Assembly (NCBI GenBank): GCA_029260675.1
Contig: JAJDCV010000140.1
Location: 1 to 11,798, forward strand
Source: Phycisphaeraceae bacterium
GTDB taxonomy: Bacteria > Planctomycetota > Phycisphaerae > Phycisphaerales > Phycisphaeraceae
Direction: 5' to 3'
Length of the DNA stretch: 11,798 nt
A model generated the notes under the pieces. The model was not told the origin of the DNA. It worked only from the letters and a program-made list of their open reading frames with translations, and did no database searches. This document shows positions 6,292 through 11,798 of this stretch, piece by piece. Positions within the stretch are counted from its first letter, which is position 1. Every line of letters begins with the position of its first letter. A program made the position numbers and the translations under genes.

Positions 6292-8586
6292 ATGGACCTC
6301 ACGCAGACATTCAGCCGTACCGCGTTCTACCAGATCCTCCTGGGGATCTTGACGTTCTGCTACGCCGAGGCCAACCCGGGCATGCTCCTGGTGGCCGGCA
6401 CGCTGGTGGTGCTGTCGCGTTATGTGACCGACAGCCCCTGGGGCCGACCCCTGCCCTGGTGGTTGATCAATCTGATGGCGTTGGCCGCAGTGACATGGAT
6501 GTTTGCAACGTTCGCATTGACCAAGCCGAACATGATCGTCGCGATGGGCCACTTCACGATGTGGCTGCAGGTCCTGATCCTCTTCGGCCGCAAGGGCAAC
6601 CGCGAATACGGGCAGCTGCTGATACTCAGCATGTTGCAGATGATCGGCGCCAGTGTGCTGAGCGTATCGATCATCTACGGCGTGTTGCTGGGGGTGTACT
6701 GCGTGCTGGCGATGGTGACGGTGCTGGTATTTCAGCTCAAGAGCAGTCATGACCGTGTGTACGAGGCGAACCGCCGGGCCGCGACCGACCAGACACGCGC
6801 CACCCGGCCCAAGCCCGTGGTCGGCAGGGGGTACCGCTGGCAGTTCAGGGCCTCCGCCGCCTTGATCGCTGTCGCGTGTGCCGCGTCGGCGGTCGCGGTA
6901 TTCATCCTGATCCCCCGGTCACAGGACATGACCATCGCCGGGGAAAACGAGAGCGTGCTGCGCCCCCGCCAGGTCGGGTTCAGTCAGCAGGTCAGGTTGG
7001 ACGGCCCGCCGATCGCCCAAGGCAGCCAGGAACCGGTGATGAACGTGCGGATCGAGATGTACGGCGACCCGGTCGAAAACAGCTCCTGGCTGATGCGCGG
7101 CGCGGCGCTGGACACCTATGACGGTTTGACCCGAACTTGGAAGCGGGGCCAGGCCGTCACCGGCACGGACCGGCGGATCCGGGTGCCCATCCGGGGCCTG
7201 GTCCTGGCTCAGATCCCAACCAGTGTCCCCACGGTGCGGGCACGGATCACACTCAGGCAGATCGGCCACCGCAACCTGTTCACCATGCTCCCGGTCACCC
7301 AGTTCTTCAGTGAGCACATCTCTTCGGTTGTCTTCAGCCAGGAAGACCTGCAGCTGTCTTCCGGCGGGTCGGTCCTGGGCGCGGTGGTCTACGACATCAG
7401 CTGGCCTCAATTCACCGTTAAAGAACTCGACCGGCGTTACCGGGGGCTGGGCCAACCAAACACCATCGGCCCGACGTTGATGCATGCCCCACAGGCACCC
7501 CAATTCCTTCGCACGGAGTACGCGCGGGGCTGGACCATCCAACCCGAACGGATAGCCGCCCTCGCGCGGAGCATCCTCGCAGAGGAAAACCTAAGCAGAG
7601 ACCCGCAAGCCGACTACGATCCCAATGACGCCCGTATCGCCCAGGCCCTGGCTAGTTACTTGCGAAACAGCTACAGCTACCAGATCGCCGGGCACCGGTT
7701 CAGCCGAGACCGTGAACCGATCATCGAGTTCATGTTTGGTCACCGCACCGGCCACTGCGAGTTATTCGCGTCGTCGTTGGCGGCGATGACCCGGTCACTG
7801 GGTATGCAGGCCCGCGTGGTGACCGGCTTCCGCGCCGGCGAGTACAACAAGTTCGGCGGGTATTACGTCGTCAGGCAGAGCGACGCGCACGCCTGGACCG
7901 AGGTCAACCTCGGGCCCAGACGGGGCTGGCGCAGCTACGACGCCACGCCGGCGCAGGAGATCGACCGTCAAGACCGCCAGGACCGGACCTGGTTGACGCT
8001 CATGCGTGAGGCGTATGAACACATCGAGTTCGGCTGGATCCGCTCCATCGTCGCGTACGATGTCGGTACACGCCAAGCACTTCTCTCGGGCTTTAACAAC
8101 CAACTCACCGCTTGGGTCTCGGGCCCGGATAGCTGGGTGGCTCAACTCATCACCTTTATCAAGATCCTGCCCACCGCATGGAAGATGGATAAGGCCAACA
8201 CCAGCAAAGCGATCGGTTCGGCTGTACTCGCCGCCATCACCACCTCCGTGTTGTTCAGGGTCGTGATTGTCAGACGCAGGCGTCTGACGAAACTCAAGCT
8301 GACTACGATCCCGCCCGCACATCAACGCGACCTCGCAAAGCAACTCGCCTTCTATATCGAAATGAGTGCCTTACTGACGGAGCACGGCTACGTCAGGCCC
8401 CCTTGGCAGAATCCCCGTGACTTCGCACTGGGGCTCGTAAAAGATCACCCCGAATCGATGGACCCAGTCCTCACGCTGACCGACACCTTTTACCGGGTCC
8501 GGTTCGGCGGCCAGACCCTCGATCCCGCTCAAAAACAGCGGGCCCGGGTATACCTGCGGCAGTTGGAACGCTCTCTTTCGGACTAA
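6292..8586 (+). CDS. TgpA-like membrane transglutaminase (DUF3488 / transglutaminase core / DUF4129)
   Basis: This 764-residue protein has the full TgpA order. DUF3488: about six membrane helices between residues 12 and 148 and another at 188-208. A periplasmic region follows, then the transglutaminase/cysteine-protease core with the complete triad C489 (GHCELFAS), H533 (DAHAWTEV) and D550 (SYDATP). A last helix lies at about 638-660, followed by a basic RRRR stretch and a cytoplasmic DUF4129-like tail. In Pseudomonas the homologue is essential, and the core has transglutaminase activity in vitro; the natural substrate is unknown. It follows the DUF58 gene by 69 bases, a common pairing. No Shine-Dalgarno precedes ATG 6292, though that ATG puts the first helix in the right place. 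Catalytic residues are intact, so an active enzyme is expected. Confidence 0.94.
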   Translation: MDLTQTFSRTAFYQILLGILTFCYAEANPGMLLVAGTLVVLSRYVTDSPWGRPLPWWLINLMALAAVTWMFATFALTKPNMIVAMGHFTMWLQVLILFGRKGNREYGQLLILSMLQMIGASVLSVSIIYGVLLGVYCVLAMVTVLVFQLKSSHDRVYEANRRAATDQTRATRPKPVVGRGYRWQFRASAALIAVACAASAVAVFILIPRSQDMTIAGENESVLRPRQVGFSQQVRLDGPPIAQGSQEPVMNVRIEMYGDPVENSSWLMRGAALDTYDGLTRTWKRGQAVTGTDRRIRVPIRGLVLAQIPTSVPTVRARITLRQIGHRNLFTMLPVTQFFSEHISSVVFSQEDLQLSSGGSVLGAVVYDISWPQFTVKELDRRYRGLGQPNTIGPTLMHAPQAPQFLRTEYARGWTIQPERIAALARSILAEENLSRDPQADYDPNDARIAQALASYLRNSYSYQIAGHRFSRDREPIIEFMFGHRTGHCELFASSLAAMTRSLGMQARVVTGFRAGEYNKFGGYYVVRQSDAHAWTEVNLGPRRGWRSYDATPAQEIDRQDRQDRTWLTLMREAYEHIEFGWIRSIVAYDVGTRQALLSGFNNQLTAWVSGPDSWVAQLITFIKILPTAWKMDKANTSKAIGSAVLAAITTSVLFRVVIVRRRRLTKLKLTTIPPAHQRDLAKQLAFYIEMSALLTEHGYVRPPWQNPRDFALGLVKDHPESMDPVLTLTDTFYRVRFGGQTLDPAQKQRARVYLRQLERSLSD

Positions 8587-8596
8587 GGCCGCACCC

Positions 8597-8617
8597 AGAC
8601 CCGTACAGGACGGGTCT
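8597..8617 (+). terminator. Stem-loop after the transglutaminase gene (possible terminator)
   Basis: AGACCCGT and ACGGGTCT pair perfectly around the loop ACAGG, beginning 11 bases past the TAA. There is no T-tract, so it may be a weak terminator or a transcript end stabiliser. It separates the DUF58/transglutaminase unit from the glycosyltransferase operon. Confidence 0.45.
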
Positions 8618-8705
8618 CGTATGGCAGGCTCGCACACGCCCCCACGCCCGATTAGAATGGTGGGTCCGACGAAATCAGCACCCATCACGCCGGACCACCC
8701 ACCCG

Positions 8706-10442
8706 ATGCCCAACCAAGCCAATCAACCCGGGACCACGCCGCCCGCGCCCATCGACGCGCAGCGGACAAAGGGCCCCTCAACGATCGGTTCAGGGACATC
8801 CCGGGGGACCGGAGGCGGATCCACTGGGGACAAGCCCACGGCACCTCACACAGACGAGGCTCGCAAAGTTCACAGCCAGACGGTCTCCTCCCAAACGGTC
8901 CCGGGTCCGACCCAGACCCCTGGCAAGGCCGGCCCCACACTGACCCGCGATCGTCCGATGGCGTGGCTGATCCTTCTGGCGATGCTGGCGCTTACCTCAC
9001 TCCCCCTGTACACACACCTGGGAACCTTCGGATTACTACACGACGCCGAGGCACGCAGCCTTCAACTCGCACGCGAAACCTGGCAACACCGACACGCGTT
9101 GTATCACGGCGACGTCACCCTGGAATCCCTGGTCCCCGTCAGCCAGGGCGAACCTCAACTCGACCAGCCGCCGGGCATCGTCTGGCTCAACCAGATCGCG
9201 TTCGGCTCGCTTGACCCGTCGACCGCCACCGACGCCGACCTCGCTTTCAAAATGCGTTTATTGACCGCGGCGTTTGGGCTGCTCACCATCGCGGCTATCT
9301 TCTGGGCCGGGTTCTCCGTCGGCGGCTTAAAGACCGCATCATTCGCCGGCCTGACCGCGATGGCGTGCCCCGTGTTGATCTTGTACGCCCGCGCCGGGAC
9401 GCCCGACATGCCTTTGGTCGGACTGGAAACCCTCGGGGTCGCGTCGGCGATGTGGGCGCTCCGCCCACTAAGGCCCGCGCCCTCACTGCCCCGCCAGGCC
9501 CTGGGTTGGATCGTCTGCGGGATCGCGCTGGGCATGGCCATCCTCACCGGTGGGTTCGCGGCGATGCCCGTCGTCCTCATACCGATACTAGTCATCTCGA
9601 TCATGTGCCCTAACCGGATCAGCCACCTGTTAGGCCTGGTCGCCTCGGTCTTCATCGCCGGCCTGATGGTCATGCCCTGGGCGCTCTACGTCCACGGGCA
9701 GGACACCCACATCTGGGAGCAGTGGATCAGCGGGCTCTGGCCGCAGAGCATGCAAAGCCCGGGCGCGTTTGGGCGGGCTATGTCAGACCGGGGCCTGCTG
9801 GTCCTGGTGCTGGTCTTGCCATGGACGTTGTGGCTGATCGGTTCGCTCGCCCAGCCGTTCAGCGCATCCTCTTCAGGCGTCCGCCGGCGAGTATTTATCG
9901 GCTGGGCCTGGCTGCTGTGTGTGTTGTTCCTTGTCGTCACGGGGCCCGGTCACGACGGCCTGGCGGGCCTGCTGCCGATACTGCCCGCGGCGGCGATCCT
10001 GATCGGCCAGTGCCTCAGACTCTTCAGCGACCTCTCGGCCGAGGCACGACACGCCCGGATCTGGCGGCTGACACGCTGGCCACACCTGGCGCTGTTCGCA
10101 GCCGCTTCCGTCGCTCTGCCGGCGGGGATGTACTTCCAAACAACACTCGTCGACCGCGGCGTCCTGCCATACCCGATCGTCGCGCAGATGACCTGGTACT
10201 TCTGGCTGGGTCTGGGCGTGAGCCTGTTGCTGATCACCGCATTGAGTATGCGCTTCGCCCTGAGGCACTACCCCGGTAAGGCGATGGTCTGCTGGTCGGT
10301 CTGGGCCATCGTGCTCATGAGCGTGATGCTGATCCCCCTGTCGCGCGGGCCCTTGATGAACACTTCCACACACAGCCCGGGCACAGGGCCCACCCCCGGC
10401 GATGCCCCCGGCCGATCTGTTACGATGCCGGGTGGACCATGA
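8706..10442 (+). CDS. ArnT-like GT-C glycosyltransferase (PMT_2 / GT83 type)
   Basis: This 578-residue integral membrane enzyme belongs to the GT-C superfamily that takes sugars from a polyprenyl phosphate carrier. After a Pro/Thr/Gly-rich extension of 84 residues, the first helix is at about 86-103. The first periplasmic loop carries the family's acidic motif at 113-117 (LHDAEARSLQLARE, like D-E-x-R-Y-A-E-x-A-R-E), and QPPGIVWLNQ at 154-163 resembles the KPPL-W segment. RAGTPDMPL recalls the DMPL stretch of PMT_2. About ten further helices follow, and the C-terminal tail is polar. Length suits ArnT (about 550) once the extension is removed. The sugar and acceptor are unknown; lipid A decoration is likely from the neighbours. 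The start could also be ATG 8958 (MAWLIL), but codon third positions stay GC-rich across 8706-8957, favouring the longer form. The stop overlaps the next ATG as ATGA. Confidence 0.85.
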   Translation: MPNQANQPGTTPPAPIDAQRTKGPSTIGSGTSRGTGGGSTGDKPTAPHTDEARKVHSQTVSSQTVPGPTQTPGKAGPTLTRDRPMAWLILLAMLALTSLPLYTHLGTFGLLHDAEARSLQLARETWQHRHALYHGDVTLESLVPVSQGEPQLDQPPGIVWLNQIAFGSLDPSTATDADLAFKMRLLTAAFGLLTIAAIFWAGFSVGGLKTASFAGLTAMACPVLILYARAGTPDMPLVGLETLGVASAMWALRPLRPAPSLPRQALGWIVCGIALGMAILTGGFAAMPVVLIPILVISIMCPNRISHLLGLVASVFIAGLMVMPWALYVHGQDTHIWEQWISGLWPQSMQSPGAFGRAMSDRGLLVLVLVLPWTLWLIGSLAQPFSASSSGVRRRVFIGWAWLLCVLFLVVTGPGHDGLAGLLPILPAAAILIGQCLRLFSDLSAEARHARIWRLTRWPHLALFAAASVALPAGMYFQTTLVDRGVLPYPIVAQMTWYFWLGLGVSLLLITALSMRFALRHYPGKAMVCWSVWAIVLMSVMLIPLSRGPLMNTSTHSPGTGPTPGDAPGRSVTMPGGP

Positions 10443-11269
10443 CTCACCTCACCGACCCAAACCACACCAGCCCCGGGCCGGCGGACGATCCGACGGATTC
10501 TTCAACACAAACTTCGCCCACGCTGTCGATCGTCGTCCCCGCGCTGAACGAACAGGACAACGTCACCCCCCTGGTCGAACAGGTCGGCCAGGCGATGAGC
10601 GATGCGGGGATCCACGCGGAGTTGATCGTCGTCGATGACGGGTCCACCGACCAGACCCTCGCAAAACTCACCTCGCTGCAGGCCGAACACCCCTGGCTGC
10701 GCGTCCTGCATAGACCCGCGCCCAGGGGCCAGTCCGCCGCGATGCACGCCGGGATCCAGGCCGCGCGGGGCCGATGCATCGCCACACTCGACGCCGACCT
10801 GCAGAACGACCCGGCGGACCTCCCCGCCATGCTCGCCAAGATCGACGCCGACCACGCCGACATGGTCCAAGGCGACCGCTCGGCAAACCGCAACGACCAC
10901 GCGATACGCAAGATCGGCAGCCTCATCGGACGCAAGGCGCGTCTATGGATCCTCCGCGACCCCGTCCGAGACACCGGCTGCTCCGCCCGCGTCGTACGCT
11001 CAGAGATCGCCAAACAATTCCCCCTGCAATTCAAAGGCATGCACCGATTCATGCCCGCCTACGCCAGGATGCTCGGCGCACGCATCGACGAGATGCCCGT
11101 CAATCATCACGCCCGCCACAGCGGCTCGACCAAGTACGGCATGGGCCTGCTTAGCCGCGGACCCGCCGGGCTCTTGGACCTCTTGGTCGTGCGCTGGATG
11201 ATCAAACGCTACCGCGATACATCCGTCGACCCGGTCGGACCCGGCGACGCACCAAGGAACACGAAGTGA
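10439..11269 (+). CDS. GT2 polyprenyl-phosphate sugar transferase (DPM1/ArnC-like)
   Basis: This 276-residue cytoplasmic-side enzyme likely transfers a sugar from a nucleotide donor to undecaprenyl phosphate. Motifs in order: LSIVVPALNEQDNV at 29-42, DDGSTD at 66-71, the DxD-type DADLQNDP at 118-125, KGMHRFMPAYAR at 199-210 (acceptor loop) and HARHSGSTKYG at 224-234, the R-x-x-G-x-S-K-Y signature of this GT2 clade. Unlike ArnC/GtrB it has no pair of C-terminal membrane helices; the end LLDLLVVRWMIKRYR may be an amphipathic membrane contact. Residues 1-28 are a Pro/Ser/Thr tail. The ATG lies within an ATGA overlap with the upstream GT-C gene, and GGTGGA lies just before it, so translation is coupled. 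The product would feed the GT-C enzyme. Confidence 0.92.
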   Translation: MTHLTDPNHTSPGPADDPTDSSTQTSPTLSIVVPALNEQDNVTPLVEQVGQAMSDAGIHAELIVVDDGSTDQTLAKLTSLQAEHPWLRVLHRPAPRGQSAAMHAGIQAARGRCIATLDADLQNDPADLPAMLAKIDADHADMVQGDRSANRNDHAIRKIGSLIGRKARLWILRDPVRDTGCSARVVRSEIAKQFPLQFKGMHRFMPAYARMLGARIDEMPVNHHARHSGSTKYGMGLLSRGPAGLLDLLVVRWMIKRYRDTSVDPVGPGDAPRNTK

Positions 11270-11798
11270 AACGCCGGTACATGGTTATGGGCTTTATCCT
11301 CATCGCCGTCTTGGGCGTGGGGTATCTGGCCATGCAGATGCGCCCAGGCGAGTGGACCCCCGGCGTGGCCATCAACGACACACCGGCCATGGTCGAATCC
11401 ACAAGGCTCATCGCCGCGGATAAGGAACACCCCTCGCCGACCTACATGGTTACCACGCTCGACGGCCAGACCCAAGCGATGACCCCCGAGCAGTACGCCC
11501 TGCTGCTCTTACAAAAAGACGACTCACGCTCGTTCACCTTCAAGCTTCTGAATATATCCACACCGGTCGGCATTGCGTGGGTCACGCTCGGGCTGCTCGG
11601 CCAGGTCCTGTTCACCGGCCGGATGGTCGTGCAGTGGCTGGTCAGCGAAAAGAAAAAGCAATCCGTCGTGCCCACATCGTTCTGGTGGATGAGCCTGATC
11701 GGCGCGTCCATGCTCATCACCTACTTCATCTGGCGCAAAGACATCGTCGGGTTCCTCGGCCAGGGCACCGGCTGGCTGATCTACCTGCGGAACCTCTG
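11266..11798 (+). CDS. LABN-domain membrane protein (lipid A biosynthesis N-terminal), 3' partial
   Basis: The frame starts at GTG 11266, overlapping the upstream TGA as GTGA, and runs off the right edge after 177 codons (VKRRYMVMGFILIAVLGVGY...). One helix lies at about 7-24. A soluble segment of roughly 75 residues follows, with TYMVTTLDGQ and MTPEQYALLLLQ. Then comes the LABN domain: a helix at about 101-118, FTGRMVVQWLVSEKKK, SFWWMSLIGASMLITYF, and GWLIYLRNL at the edge. LABN occurs in small membrane proteins and at the N-terminus of LpxB in some bacteria, and is frequently beside DPM1-like and ArnT-like genes; its reaction is unknown. An alternative start is ATG 11281, but the overlap and the basic VKRRY favour GTG. 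The extra leading helix and periplasmic segment are longer than the minimal LABN protein. Confidence 0.88.
   Translation, partial: MKRRYMVMGFILIAVLGVGYLAMQMRPGEWTPGVAINDTPAMVESTRLIAADKEHPSPTYMVTTLDGQTQAMTPEQYALLLLQKDDSRSFTFKLLNISTPVGIAWVTLGLLGQVLFTGRMVVQWLVSEKKKQSVVPTSFWWMSLIGASMLITYFIWRKDIVGFLGQGTGWLIYLRNL

Noticed and set aside
6919..7542. A - strand frame opposite the transglutaminase gene
   Set aside because: Shadow of a gene with intact triad and family layout; no independent evidence.
8653..8658. TAGAAT as a -10 box for the GT-C operon
   Set aside because: No matching -35 at a suitable distance; kept only as a weak possibility.
10418..10426. Extended -10-like TGTTACGAT before the GT2 gene
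   Set aside because: It lies inside the GT-C coding region, has no -35, and the ATGA overlap already explains expression by coupling.
1..11798. CRISPR array, tRNA, rRNA, insertion sequence or integrase
   Set aside because: I saw no regularly spaced repeats, tRNA-like cloverleaf, conserved rRNA stretch, transposase motif or terminal inverted repeats.

Overview
The window is GC-rich and densely coded, with every supported gene on the + strand. Nothing on the - strand looks like a gene. The content fits a diderm bacterium: lipid A/lipid-linked sugar functions, lipoproteins, a likely Tat-exported cell-wall amidase and ScpB. Long Pro/Thr/Ala-rich tails, stand-alone scpB and the DUF58/transglutaminase pair suggest the Planctomycetota, perhaps Phycisphaerae. 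That placement is inference; no rRNA or marker tree is available here.

Layout. (1) 2-1573: 3' part of a family 2 glycosyltransferase fused to a methyltransferase-like domain; its start lies left of the window. (2) 1788-2510: Tat-type, possibly lipid-anchored N-acetylmuramoyl-L-alanine amidase, preceded by a 214-base gap with two inverted repeats. (3) 2511-3745: a visibly AT-richer insert holding a Panacea-domain (DUF4065/SocA-like) antitoxin with a good sigma70-type promoter, then a small gene that reads like a remote MazF/PemK toxin. The toxin frame has no normal start codon where its first strand should begin (GTA overlapping the antitoxin stop). (4) 3746-4399: scpB. (5) 4463-8586: a small lipoprotein, a DUF58 protein and a TgpA-like membrane transglutaminase, probably a cell-envelope unit. 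(6) 8706-right edge: a tightly coupled operon of an ArnT-like GT-C glycosyltransferase, a DPM1/ArnC-like GT2 and a LABN (lipid A biosynthesis N-terminal) membrane protein cut by the window edge. The two junctions are 4-base ATGA and GTGA overlaps.

How they work together. The last operon fits a lipid-carrier route: the GT2 charges a polyprenyl phosphate with a sugar, the GT-C enzyme transfers that sugar on the periplasmic side, and the LABN protein is a membrane partner. The DUF58/transglutaminase pair usually works with a MoxR ATPase, which is not adjacent here. The most novel region is the Panacea/MazF-like pair: an apparent toxin-antitoxin unit of horizontal origin with an unusual junction that may mean toxin silencing, a non-standard start or frameshifting. 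No CRISPR array, tRNA, rRNA or insertion sequence was seen. No gene-free stretch exceeds 300 bases.
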